Both the position numbers and the translations under genes were made by a program. The notes below the pieces were generated by a model. The model was not told the origin of the DNA. It worked only from the letters and a program-made list of their open reading frames with translations, and did no database searches. Below are positions 43,645 to 53,957 of a stretch of DNA of 64,000 nt, one piece after another; within the stretch, counting starts at the first letter, position 1, and each line of letters opens with the position of its first letter. Source of the DNA: Dactylonectria macrodidyma (lineage: Eukaryota; Ascomycota; Sordariomycetes; Hypocreales; Nectriaceae); NCBI GenBank assembly GCA_020744425.1, contig JAGMUV010000001.1, forward strand, positions 4,216,001-4,280,000, given 5' to 3'.

Positions 43645-45135
43645 ATGCCGCAAATCTTCACAACTCAACTTTCTTACTTTGGCCGTAGTCAGTCCACCTT
43701 TTGGCAAAGTTTCACAACGTCGCCTCGCGGAAATATGATATCATCAAGGCGAAAATCCTGCTTCGCTTGTGCCCGGGGTAAAAGGCGGTGCGACCTCGGC
43801 TTCCCGGAGTGTGGGCGCTGTCTTACAAGGCGAGTCACCTGCGTATATGCTTGGATATCACCCGAAGAAGCCCAAGAGGTGGTGCAAAGTAGCAGCCCGA
43901 GTCCTTGGATGCCACAAGAGATCCGACATGACCATTACCTTGACCAAGGCGGTCCAACCGAGACACCTCAGTTGGACCACCACTTGCCCGGACCAGGAGA
44001 AAGCCATGCCAATGATAATGCCACATTTGGCTCGCCGTTACCCCTCACAACAACTCCCTTCAATCTGCCCCCGGCCATAGTGCCTCTATTAGACGAGATT
44101 ATTGGCCGAGGGAGAACCATATCATTCCTCACCCCAGACCTCCAACTTCAGTCTCCTGACACGTCATGTCTGAATGCGGGGTCAGTTTTATATACGCCTC
44201 AACCTCCACATAACATTAGTATTCCAACGACATCTTTCCAAATAGCCAGCGACAGCTCCATAACTACAGGCAGCATCTTCCAAGCCCGCACAGAATATGC
44301 CGCCAGCCGCCTAGTCCTGCAGGTTAGGGCTTTAGCAGAAACGGGACAGACGGCCTTTATCCACCACACTCATATCAACGCCTCCCCTATATTGCGAGAC
44401 GCTTTAGCTGCCTGCTCCCTGTACGTTATACGTAACTCGGCGAATATGTTTCTTATCCGGTCAGAGATTACGAGGCGGGCAGAACTGCTTATAGAGGCTA
44501 CAGAGACAGCCCTCTCGCTTACACCAGCCAGTTCCTATTCGACTCTGAACCTTGACCTCCTGCCAGCTGTGCAGGCTATGCTTATTTACCAGTGCATGCG
44601 ACTATTCTCAACTGGCGACATTGCACAGCAGGCACAGGCGGAGCGAGACGCTGAGCCGCTTGCAAGATGGGTCGGCATCTTACAAGGACAGACTCAGTGG
44701 TCGTGGGATAATAGCGGTACGCGACTCGATCTTTCAGTCTGGAAAGACTGGATCCAAGCTGAAAGCATCCAACGTACTATAATTTTTGCAGAGCTACTTG
44801 ACGGCATTTATTCCTTTCTTAGGTTTGGCTGGTATCAAGCTAGTGCGAGGATGGCCAAGCTGGGCTTTACAGGACAAGTCGCCCTATGGGAAGCAAGATC
44901 AGCGGCAGAATGGCACCAAGCAATGGGGCAAAGGCCTTGGTTTAAGGTAAATATCTCGAGTTTTCATGACGACATTAAGGCGGCATTGCCCGACGACCTT
45001 GACGAATTGGGAATCGTCATCTGGGTAAGCTATGACGGCATTGATGCATTGGAGGAATGGTTAGGTGGCGATAGCAGACTGCTTGAGAAATGGGGGTTAA
45101 GGTCCCGGGATGGCTTCGCCTTTTCGTGCTATTGA
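43645..45135 (+). CDS. Zn(II)2Cys6 fungal transcription factor
   Basis: A 496-residue frame without introns. The zinc cluster C39-x2-C42-x6-C49-x6-C56-x2-C59-x6-C66 (SCFACARGKRRC and CGRCLTRRVTC) has the basic residues needed for DNA binding. The rest is a helical regulatory region of the type found in regulators of fungal metabolite clusters, with a late conserved-looking WHQAMGQRPWFK block. Met31 (MISSRRKSC) is an alternative start at 43735 and would give a more typical short N-terminus. It sits among tailoring-type genes (SnoaL-like, serine hydrolase, SDR, FAD oxidase), so pathway regulation is plausible but inferred. Its stop lies 4 bp from that of the opposing fragment at 45140. Confidence 0.88.
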   Translation: MPQIFTTQLSYFGRSQSTFWQSFTTSPRGNMISSRRKSCFACARGKRRCDLGFPECGRCLTRRVTCVYAWISPEEAQEVVQSSSPSPWMPQEIRHDHYLDQGGPTETPQLDHHLPGPGESHANDNATFGSPLPLTTTPFNLPPAIVPLLDEIIGRGRTISFLTPDLQLQSPDTSCLNAGSVLYTPQPPHNISIPTTSFQIASDSSITTGSIFQARTEYAASRLVLQVRALAETGQTAFIHHTHINASPILRDALAACSLYVIRNSANMFLIRSEITRRAELLIEATETALSLTPASSYSTLNLDLLPAVQAMLIYQCMRLFSTGDIAQQAQAERDAEPLARWVGILQGQTQWSWDNSGTRLDLSVWKDWIQAESIQRTIIFAELLDGIYSFLRFGWYQASARMAKLGFTGQVALWEARSAAEWHQAMGQRPWFKVNISSFHDDIKAALPDDLDELGIVIWVSYDGIDALEEWLGGDSRLLEKWGLRSRDGFAFSCY

Positions 45136-45139
45136 TTCA

Positions 45140-45345
45140 CTACAAGTTCATGTTTATTAGCTTGGCAAACTCTCGGTTGTCAATCACCTCTTGTAGCTGG
45201 TTCTCGATTCCTTCGTCGGCCTCTTCACTACTGTTGTATCTACGTGCGCTAATGCGTTCGAGTATCTTAAGGCGCTAAAATAACTGCGTGTCGCAATCCT
45301 GCATATAGAGAGCTCTGCTGTTAGCCACGTTGGCATTATCAGGAG
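45140..45345 (-). pseudogene. C-terminal fragment of an unknown gene, cut by an LTR
   Basis: The minus strand reads SRALYMQDCDTQLF, a TAG, then RLKILERISARRYNSSEEA, ENQLQEVIDNREFAKLINMNL and a stop. The text is protein-like (charged, helical) and ends properly, but upstream it is replaced by an LTR fragment starting at 45346. The TAG probably was CAG. I do not recognise the family. Confidence 0.45.
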
Positions 45346-45530
45346 TGTCACGGCCCAGACTGCACCGAGTCACGCGGTGCTGACTAACTGTGTCGGCCCC
45401 CACCAATTTCTAACCAATCCCGTAGGATCACGATTCTCAACCGTGATCCAGGCAGCTAGATCACGATCCTAAACCGTGATCTAGCAAGGACCCCAGCGTA
45501 TATATATATACATTCATTTAGCATGGGTTC
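45346..45530 (+). repeat. 5' part of a gypsy A/B-family LTR, not RIP-damaged
   Basis: Begins TGTCACGGCCCAGACTGCACC and follows the 32915-33298 LTR through AATTTCTAACCAATCCCGTAGG, the two ATCACGATCCTAAACC-like repeats and ACATTCATTTAGCA, then diverges. It keeps C/G where the nested copies have T/A, so it shows the pre-RIP state of the family or a close relative. No second end or target duplication is found. Confidence 0.7.
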
Positions 45531-45726
45531 GTCGCCGTTAGAAACACTAAAGTGCCGCAGAGTATTTACTTAGTAAGAAGTCATCACTGTGGTTGGGAGA
45601 ATGGAGTTTCCATAAGGCTTTTTTCATATGCAAGCGCTCTAATAACTACCAGGCTTTCTAGCATTGGCTAATGAACTCGCATGTTCATCTTGCTCCACGA
45701 ATGTATTCCGAGTCTGCGCTACACTT

Positions 45727-47195
45727 TCATTGGTCGTTCAAGTTTTCAAGACTCTTGTAGACGAATTTCTCAAACTCGGTCAAGAGCTTAATGGCCTGCT
45801 GATCCCCAGTCGGAACCAGCTGTGACAAATATACGCCTGCTACGCCCTTCTCCATATCAATCCACTATCAAATAGCGAGTCAGCTAGATGTCTTTCCAAT
45901 ACATTGATGTATAATACTTGCCCAATAGCAATTCGGCATCCCGGACCACGAGAGTGAATGAGCTGCTCGCCGGCCTGGAATTGCAGCAAGGTTAATCAAG
46001 CCACCAAGCCCAAAGCTCACGGGGACGTCAGGAGGGACGGCGTTAAAAATCGCCATGCGGTAGGACAACGAATAATCATCTTGGTTGTCGAGACCGGTGA
46101 TGCTCTCCAAATGTGGTTGGAACATGTTTTTGATGGTTTCTTGACGGAGCAGTTTCTCGTTCAGGATGCCATGGTAGATCTTGAGCATTTCATTCACGGT
46201 GGCATATAATCCACCGCCACCCAGATCCTCATCAATCTGGTCGGGCCATAGAGGGTTCTTTGGGATGCAGAGGTCCTCACCAACTCGCTCCCACTGATTT
46301 ACCAATCGAGCTCGCATATCCTCTCGAGTGTCTAGATGAAAGGTAGCGTCTTTAACGGACACGACGTCGAATATATGACGCTTCATATATTCACCTAGCC
46401 TCATGGAAGTGACTCGTTCGACCTTTGCGAGTTTCCTTGTCAATTCTCAACGCCAACCTGTGGAGAAGATTGGAACTTACCATGAGGCCAGCCCAGTCCA
46501 CGCCTGGGGAATATAACCAGCGGTTACCTGGCTCAAATACCAGAATTGGATAGAACTTTTCCTTCTGTATGATGTAGTTAGTGGAAGCAGTCAAACATCA
46601 CAATAGGATTGCTTACAACAGAGTGCGGACGGCGGGGTTGGACGCTTGGGAGCTGGTCGTAACGTGTCAAAAGCGGCTCCATGAAGACATAAGTCATGCC
46701 GCTCGAGTGAGTCAGGAGGTGCCTAAAGAAACTTCCTGTTAGTATGTCCTTTTTAGCAATACTTCATGTAAATAAAAGACTTGCCGTAGAGTGATGGTCT
46801 TTGTAGAGGGTCGAAAGATGGGCTCCTCGTTTTCGTCGAAGCCTGTTAGGATCTGGGGGTTTTCCCATTCTGGCAGGATGTTCGCAATGTCTGCATCCAG
46901 ATCCAGCTGTCCTCTCTCCACACATTGCATCACAGCAACAGTGGTCACGAGTTTGGTACATGAGGCGATGAGATGCACGGCATCCGTGTCCATGTTGTCA
47001 TTTGACTCCTCTCCAAAGGCCTTAGCATAGTGGAAGGAACCTTAAACGCCCGTAGGATTAGCATGGGGCGATATCGAGTTATCCAAACTCCGTACCATCT
47101 TTATTCATAGCTCCAAGCGTGACTCGTGGAAGAGGACGTCTGTGGTCTCCCTGAGGGTGGCGAAGAGAGTCAACGATTTCTTCAAAAGACACCAT
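45727..47195 (-). CDS. serine beta-lactamase-like hydrolase/transesterase (LovD/EstB type)
   Basis: Six exons: 47195-47096, 47040-46785, 46722-46617, 46564-46481, 46422-45922 and 45864-45727, giving 394 residues, normal for the family. The catalytic SxxK motif is SCTK with Ser60 and Lys63. TLRHLLTHSSGM, FEPGNRWLYSPGVDWAGL (with the probable catalytic Tyr172 in YSP) and LSWSGMPNCYWWID are the other family blocks. Enzymes of this group hydrolyse esters or amides or transfer acyl groups in fungal metabolite pathways (LovD attaches a side chain). Two of the five introns appear to use GC donors (GCAAGT at 46784 and 45921), the only choice that restores TLRHLLTH and YWWID. No signal peptide, so cytosolic. 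Neighbouring regulators and oxidoreductases suggest a metabolic cluster. Confidence 0.87.
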
Positions 47196-47734
47196 TTTGG
47201 AAGATTGATGGTGAAAGACAGATTTGGCGCCAATGGATAGCTTTTGGCCGCTGTGGCCGGTCGCTGGGTTTTATATTGAGGAAAAAGCTACTGTAGACTA
47301 AGTTTGTTAGCTTACAAAGCCCCAATCAACGGATAGCGTGACGAGCATGTGCGAAGCGTTTCAGCATTGGACTAGGAAGGTTTGTAATAACGGTATGACT
47401 CAGGCTTGTATGCTGGGTGTATGGCGTGAAGGATGGAGGAAAATAATATGGAACACGTCACACCCGTTCACGCAGGTACGGAGTACCTTATGCTAGATTG
47501 AAGAGGAGAGCGCTAATTTTAGCCTGGACAGCGTGGTGGAGAACTCGGACCGGCGCTCAAATACGACTAATGTGGTGACAAACTAGAGTGAGGAGGAGAT
47601 AATTCTCTCTAGGGCGGCGTTTAGGTTTACATTTCGCTAGATGGGTTTCTTCCAAAGAAAAGGAGGACCCCAATTTGCACCACAGAAACACAATTTCTTA
47701 CAGAGCGACTAATTCTCGGGATTAACAAGACCGC
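47196..47734. other. intergenic, no gene seen
   Basis: Promoter side of the hydrolase and 3' side of the bZIP gene. No recognisable frame. Confidence 0.5.
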
Positions 47735-48828
47735 TCAAACATACCTCCCCGACATCGACAGCCGCATAGGTTCTTCCCCCCTTTTCATCCTCCAGCGATT
47801 ACTGATCTCGACCAGGTCCTCGCAGCCCTCCACGGCCCATGACCACTTCGTGAGGAAGCCAGGGGTGGCCTCCCAGCTCTGCATCTCGTGCGGCTCGCCC
47901 CAGACGATGAGGCCCTTACGCCCGGCAGTGACTTCATCAGTGTCACTTCCTGATAAGAGGGGCAGGGGCTGCCTGGGCTCGGGGACGGTGAAGGTAACGG
48001 GCGTCCCTCGTTGCCATGGGGCCGGTGTGGAGCTCATGAGCTCGCCGACGAGGTCCTGGAACAGCTCCCATTGGTCGAAGCGGCCTTCGCGCCGGATGAA
48101 GTTGTCACGGACGCGGGGGAAGGGAAAGATGTTGATCCAGATGGAGTGGTATCGAGTTTGCTGGAGGGTGGTAGGGGCGAGGGAGGGAGGGATGTCGGGG
48201 TTGGGGGGGTAGCGGGTCGTGTCGTCGTAGTAGGGACCACTGACGGGGCAGGTGGTTGGGTCGGTGGACAGGGTATTTAGGGTGCGCTTGTTGGAGATGA
48301 AGGCACGGAAGACGTTGTACTGGATGAGATGGAGGAGGTGGTCGGAGGAGAGGGGGAAGGTGAAGGGTTGGGGGGTTTGGGCTAGGGCTGGGTGGACGTG
48401 GGCGGTAGGTGGTGATACTCGGAGGACCATGGCACGCTCGGCTATGGAGGGTGATGTGCCGGTATATGTACGAGGCGGCCGAGGGGAGATGTGCGTGGTT
48501 GTTGCGCTCTCTGATGCTGGCTTTGGCGAGGTGTCTTGGGGGTGGCCATCATCAAGCTCGTCGACGCGCCAGCGCCTGATCTCGAATGGGCGCGACCCCT
48601 GAACCGTCTCCGCGTCTTTATCCTTGAGCCGCAGTCCTATAGGGGTTTCTGAGCACAGTAGGGGATACGGAATCAAGGGACGGACTCACGATGTGCTCTT
48701 TGGTTCTTCCGGTTCTGGAGCTTCCTGCGCTGCTTGTTGGTCTCGGCCTCGGTGTTGGCCTCGGCGTCCGCAGGTGCCTGTTTCGCTTCGTCCTGGGGCC
48801 AAGAGAGCCGAATCCCGCTACGTCCCAT
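47735..48828 (-). CDS. bZIP transcription factor with DUF3425-type C-terminus
   Basis: Exons 48828-48690 and 48636-47735 give 346 residues. The 53-bp intron (GTGAGT...CCTATAG) splits the basic region, and splicing yields KQRRKLQNRKNQRAHRLRLK with the bZIP signature N39-x7-R47. The leucine-zipper part is short. The C-terminal half contains HLLHLIQYNVFRAFISNKRTL, PTTLQQTRYHSIWINIFPFP, RDNFIRREGRFDQWELFQDL and GLIVWGEPHEMQSWEATPGF, the conserved blocks of the fungal DUF3425 family, known from many filamentous-fungal bZIP regulators. An in-frame Met in the intron is not a start. The role is nuclear gene regulation; targets are unknown. Confidence 0.9.
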
Positions 48829-49630
48829 CGTCCTGGTTTGCCGAACGCCTAGTTTCGTTTGTTGTTGGATTCCAAATGTGATGAGTAGAGTGAAGAAAGT
48901 AGGCCGACTGGTCCTCAGGCCCCGCCCCAGAACTGTAGCAAGCCCACAACCAAGCTCCGCAAGCTAGGCTAAAGGAGGAGAAAATGTCATCGATCCACGG
49001 CAGCCCGCTCGTTTGGCTCGGGAAGGTCACTGGGCTCTGGGAGCTCGAATGACGGACACGAGCCGAGGACCTCTCCTTGTCCCCCCCCCCCCACTGGTCC
49101 TGCTTGGGCCGCTGGTACGTACTACGCACTGGAAAAGAGCCCTGACCTGAAAGTTTGCGGTAGTCCTCGGTCCCCTGTCAACCCGAGCCCACCCGTCCCA
49201 CCACTCTGCTAGGCTAGGCCGAAAATGGCAATAATGTCATCACACCAGGCACGACATGTATCATGTGTGTCTATTGATCTTGATCTAGGTGCATCAAATA
49301 TCCCCCCAAATGGCGGAGTTAAACTTTTCAATCATGTCCTATCTCCATTGAGCGTCTTTGAAGTGGACGGTGATTTGTAAGTTATTTTCTACGTTGTGGT
49401 CTTGCGAAGTGATACTCACCTGGAATAAGCAGCTCCACTGGTGGTGTTGCGGCAATCTGGAAAGAGAGGAGGCTATATAAAACCAACCGCCTCCCCCCTA
49501 TGCTTCAACTTAAATTCAAAGCCACTCAAGATCATTAACACTGGGCTTTTCCTTCTCGCTACCCTTGACTCTTTCAGACCAAATAAGTCGTCACTCATCA
49601 TCGCTCACGACATCCCAAACCAATACCACC
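48829..49630. promoter_or_regulatory. divergent intergenic region between bZIP and SDR genes
   Basis: About 800 bp between divergent starts. It holds a 13-base C run near 49081 and a CTATATAAAA TATA-like box at 49472-49481, about 150 bp before the SDR start. Confidence 0.5.
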
Positions 49631-50629
49631 ATGTCTCGCTACGCCGCTGCCCACATCAAGCCCGAGGGCCCCGGTGACACCCGCCCTACGGCCCTCCAGA
49701 TCGTCAAGGACGAAGGTGTCGAGGGCAAGCTCCAGGGCCAGGTTATCGTCATCACCGGCACCTCCTCCGGCATCGGTATCGAAACCGTCCGCGCCCTCGG
49801 CGCCACCGGCGCCACCCTTTACCTTACAGCCCGGGACCTCGCCAAGGCCAAGTCCGCCCTCGATGGCATCTTCGAACCCTCCTGCATGGAGCTTTTCCAG
49901 ATGGACCAGGGATCCCTTTCCTCTGTCCGCGCTGCCGCCGCTGCTATTCTCGATAAGACTTCTAAGATCCATGCCCTCGTTAATAACGCCGGCATCATGG
50001 CCGTCCCCGACCTCCGCTTCACCGCCGACGGCCACGAGCTCCAGTTTGGCACAAACCACCTCTCCCACTTCCTCTTCTTCGAGCTCCTCAAGCCCGCCCT
50101 CCTCGCCGCCGCCTCCCCCGCCCTCCCCTCCCGCGTCGTTAACGTCTCCTCGGCCGCCCACAACCTCCACGGCATCAACGCTGCCGACAACTACGCCTTC
50201 CAGCGCGGCGACTACGATCCTAACGCCGCCTACGGCCAGTCTAAGACGGCAAACATCTACATGGCCAACGAGATCGAGCGCCGCTACGGCGCGCATCACC
50301 TGCACGCAACGAGTCTCCACCCGGGCCTTATCAGTACAGGGCTGACCAAGTTCCTGCCCCCCGACGCCTGGAAGGGGATGGACCACCTGCTGCCGTTGAT
50401 GAAGAGCGTCGAGCAGGGCGCCGCAACGACGGTGTGGGCGGCCGTGGGCAAGTCATGGGAGCATGAGGGCGGCAAGTACCTTGTCGACTGCACCGTGGCG
50501 GAGCCAGGTTCGGGCGGGGAGGAAAAGATGGTCACGCCTACGTATGCTACCTACGCCTATGATGCGGAGGAGGAGGGGAGGCTGTGGAGGGACTCGCTCA
50601 AGCTTGTGGGGTTGACGGATGGGCAGTAG
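49631..50629 (+). CDS. short-chain dehydrogenase/reductase, GC-rich codon use
   Basis: A single-exon 332-residue classical SDR. The start ATG sits in CCACCATGTC, a strong fungal start context; upstream in-frame codons belong to the 5' UTR. The cofactor motif TGTSSGIG is at residues 42-49, NNAG at 118-121, NVSS with the active-site serine near 171-174, and YGQSK with Tyr201 and Lys205. It resembles the retinol-dehydrogenase/WWOX-like branch, as does the SDR at 6791-7711, but the two differ strongly in sequence and composition. Third codon positions are almost all C, suggesting high expression. Its neighbours are the bZIP gene (divergent) and a pseudogenised regulator downstream. Confidence 0.93.
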   Translation: MSRYAAAHIKPEGPGDTRPTALQIVKDEGVEGKLQGQVIVITGTSSGIGIETVRALGATGATLYLTARDLAKAKSALDGIFEPSCMELFQMDQGSLSSVRAAAAAILDKTSKIHALVNNAGIMAVPDLRFTADGHELQFGTNHLSHFLFFELLKPALLAAASPALPSRVVNVSSAAHNLHGINAADNYAFQRGDYDPNAAYGQSKTANIYMANEIERRYGAHHLHATSLHPGLISTGLTKFLPPDAWKGMDHLLPLMKSVEQGAATTVWAAVGKSWEHEGGKYLVDCTVAEPGSGGEEKMVTPTYATYAYDAEEEGRLWRDSLKLVGLTDGQ

Positions 50630-52547
50630 GGGACGAGGGACCGCTTGCGCGAGCCTTGTACTTTAGGATTTGAGTTTTGACATATAGGGGAAGTTGGCGT
50701 GTTAATACAGGTCCGTCCCTTGCTTTCAGCGAAACAAAGAGTAAGACCTGACTGGGAAGCTGGCAGGCTATACTTTATGCGTGATGAACCCCTCACTATG
50801 ATTATACAGGGCTGGTATGTAAGATCCTACTACCTTTAGCTTTTTCGTATAACATGCGGCGTCTTAAACTGCATATCAAAACACTACAAACAGTTCATTA
50901 TAATATAGCCCGGTCGGCTTGAGTTCTAGTTGAATGCCTACATCCAATAAGGTAGAAATAGCGGATTCCTTTACCTCGGAGATTTGTAATTATTAGGATT
51001 ATAACTTACTATTTACATACCTTCTTTAGGGAATAGGAAGTCTAGGGTCATGGTGTCGCCTGACTGGATACTGACGAAAGTGGCCTGGTTACTGGTTCTT
51101 AATATCAGACAGGATGGGTTAGTGGGAACAGCTTGAGGACGATAGAAGATCTTGATTTCTGTCTAACTGACGATCTGAAGATCCGTGGTTTATAGAGGAA
51201 TTTGAATACAATTGATGTCTTAGTGCAGGGATCGGGGCCAGCCCACTAACAGCTGGATCAGCTGTTAGGCTACTGAGGAGATCTGCTATTAGGCCTATTA
51301 GTCTGTCTAGGAAAATAACAGTCCGTAAAAAGCATATAAAATCGTACGCCTTTGACTGCCGAAGTTAGCAATGGATATGGCATTATCTGTTCTGTCTGAC
51401 ACTTAAACCGGATGCTTGCGCTAGTTAAGGAAGGCTACATGCTAGATGACTACAACTATTCCCCTGTGCTAGTTACAATTAGGCCTGCTTCTGCAATTGA
51501 ATGCTACCTATCTCTATTATCGCTTATACAATCCTTATTAGTGGCTTAACGTCTAGGTTTAAGTCCGCAATATATAATAGCTCTGCTTTTAGGCCTATAC
51601 TCTTAGTAGACGCTAATATAATAATTCCTTTAATTACTATAGGCATAAGTTTTAGTTAAAAGTATAAGTATATCTTATTAACTTTCCGCCGGCCCCTGCC
51701 GTAAGTCCTTCTATACTATTAGTAAGATCTAAATTAGTAGTAGATAATTTAATTTAGAATACTTTATAATGTATCCATTAGAATAGCGGATTAACGTGAC
51801 TCGGCCCTTAAGCTGTGAAACTCTGTAATAAGGATTCAATAGCATGCGGTGGCTTATGACTGGGAATCAATTTTAGTTTTCTAAGCTCCTCCTTTCGCCA
51901 CCCTGAAACAGATCCTTCTTTATATAAATCGCCCTTATCAAGACATTCAAGTCTCCACCTTATGCGCTATTAATGCTGGTATAGGCAAATAGCTACTTAT
52001 ACATCACGGCCTTCGCTAAGATTCAAGGCCCTGTATGAAGCCGTAACCTCCACCTATTTCGCTAGTAAGGAGGAAATACTTCTTGTAATCGTTTCTAGCT
52101 TGGATGGCTTCGATTTCTGGCAGACCTTTAGTTAAGATAGCCTTCTTAGAGTACCCGGGAATCCTTCCCATGCCTGTATTGCCTGAATGCCTGCATATTC
52201 TCTCCTCCCTAGGCAGTATTATAGATGCGGGTTTCTTAAACTACCTTGTAATAAACTGTAGGTCAGGTTCTTTAGCACAGGAAAAGCTAGCTCGCGCCTC
52301 ATTTAAGGACGTTGTCCCAGATCTAGGTCTTTCACAGGTGTCTGCGATCCTAAAATTGGGCCCTCTAGGCACATCAGCCCAAAGCTCAGCCGGGCTCTCA
52401 GCCCGAGCTCCAGGATCCTCAGCCCAAGCTCAGCGACAGCTCAGTTTAGAGCAGCAGGAACTCAGCTCTAGAAATGGAAATGGCTTTTGGTGTGCTTGAG
52501 TTTCGTCTCCGAGTATAATGGTATGTCGAGAGTGACAGCCATAGGCA
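50630..52547. other. intergenic, partly AT-rich, with decayed repeats
   Basis: No convincing gene. The segment 51096-51152 matches 42236-42296 (CAGCTT...GACGATAGAAGATCTTG). From about 51,480 to 51,900 it is AT-rich. A frame at 52104-52499 ends in low-complexity GSSAQAQ-type sequence and is not convincing as a protein. Confidence 0.45.
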
Positions 52548-53543
52548 GTGCTTGACCGCAGATACGCTGCTAACATTCCCCGCAGGCTAACCAATCATGT
52601 ACTTTTCCACAGTGGCCAAGAGTCACTGGTGACATCAGTCGCGGGTCCTCTTCATTACACTGAACTGGCCTTGCCGTTCCCGAAAGAAAAGACTCTCTGG
52701 TTCGCCAGCTCCACGACTGAATGGAAGGATATACTCGAGACCCATTTGAACACGGAGCCGCCGCAGATGTGCCCCCTCGACTGCCTAGCAGACTTAGCGC
52801 GGCTACGGCACTTGCCAAGCATATATGACGCGAATGTCGCAGGGCTGGGTGTCTTGTATGGTGTCTCTGCCCGTATACTCACGTACCGGCAGTCTTGAAT
52901 GATCACGCATGCATGGAGAGACACGTCTACGCGGGAGAGTGCCATGCTGGAGGACAGCTAGCATCGCTGGCTGCACCAGGCTCTCGAGGCCCTCAACCAG
53001 ACTTACAAGCTGCACCAGCAAGAGGCAAGCTCGCCTGCCAGCATCCTTTTCATGCTGGAGCTTCTATCGCTACATCTCTACGCCTCCATAGACCAGATTG
53101 AGCTCCTTGCCGGCAAGGAAGGGTACGAAGAAGCCCAGGCGGTGTACCAAATCATGCAGCGGTGGGTGGAAACCCGAGGGGCGCGTCAGTCCGTCTGGCA
53201 TGCCGGCCATGTTCTCAAGCAGATCCGGGCAGTTCCCCCAGAGGGTGTGACCGACTTCCATGCCATCGCCGTTTACCACGTCAGCCTGTGTCTTTGAGCG
53301 TACTGCGTCATCTCGGCTAGAAGATCTAAGAGTAGTAACGCAGGGCTCGATTTGGCGGAGCCGTCCTTCTCCTCCACCAACCATCAAGATGTTATACTAG
53401 ATGCCGAAGAGACCATCGACACACATAGATGGATTGCCGTGGGTTGGGGTCGGCCAGTACTCTCTGATCGAGGGGGTGGCCGGCAGACGCTCCAGTGCAC
53501 TGAAGCGATAATGCAGAATGCAGATGTGTGTAGACATCCTTAG
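52548..53543 (+). pseudogene. fungal transcription-factor-domain protein, C-terminal part, three in-frame stops
   Basis: One reading frame stays open for about 1 kb except for TGA at 52896, TAG at 52959 and TGA at 53295. It reads LPFPKEKTLWFASSTTEW, GVLYGVSARILTYRQS, HRWLHQALEALNQTYK, SILFMLELLSLHLYASIDQI, QSVWHAGHVLKQIRAVPPEG, DFHAIAVYHVSLCL and WIAVGWGRPVLSD. This is the pattern of the fungal-specific regulatory domain seen in C2H2 and C6 regulators. The stops fit Arg CGA, Gln CAG and Trp TGG turned into stops. No DNA-binding domain is visible upstream. It could be one translated region if the stops are assembly errors, but three such changes point to decay. Confidence 0.72.
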
Positions 53544-53957
53544 AAGCAAATATCCCGGTCGAGCTGTCCTACCGCCCGCGACGGAGATCTTGTGTAGTTT
53601 AATGCACGCGCTGGGTTCTCCTACAACAAATGCGAGCAGGATCTAATCAAATGCGCCTCTGCAGGAAACATTTTTGATCCTTCGTTCCCTATTCAGCCCA
53701 GACTAATAAGTAAGATGATCTTGACGATTAAACGCTTAAGAAGAACAGTGATGAGACACTCTTTAGCATTGGGCTCGCCTAGCTTAGGGGACACGACCGA
53801 GAACACACCATACATGGCCTACCTATTCATAGGTTGCATCCTCAAGCGATTTCGCTTGCCCCCCCGAGCGTGACGAGTTCCATTCATATAACCCTTCCTT
53901 GGTCGTAACAGGTTGATGTAATGGGTACTTTTCTCTCTTCGTCATTTTGGCAGCCCC
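53544..53957. other. intergenic, no gene seen
   Basis: Between the regulator pseudogene and the stop of the FAD oxidase gene. No recognisable feature. Confidence 0.5.

Noticed and set aside
49598..50386. Long minus-strand frames across the SDR gene
   Set aside because: They arise from the extreme C-rich third positions of the real gene; repetitive Val/Gly/Ala/Glu text is typical of such shadows.
52104..52499. 131-residue frame as N-terminus of the regulator pseudogene
   Set aside because: Same frame but no DNA-binding motif, a low-complexity Ser/Ala/Gln end and several stops between it and 52548.
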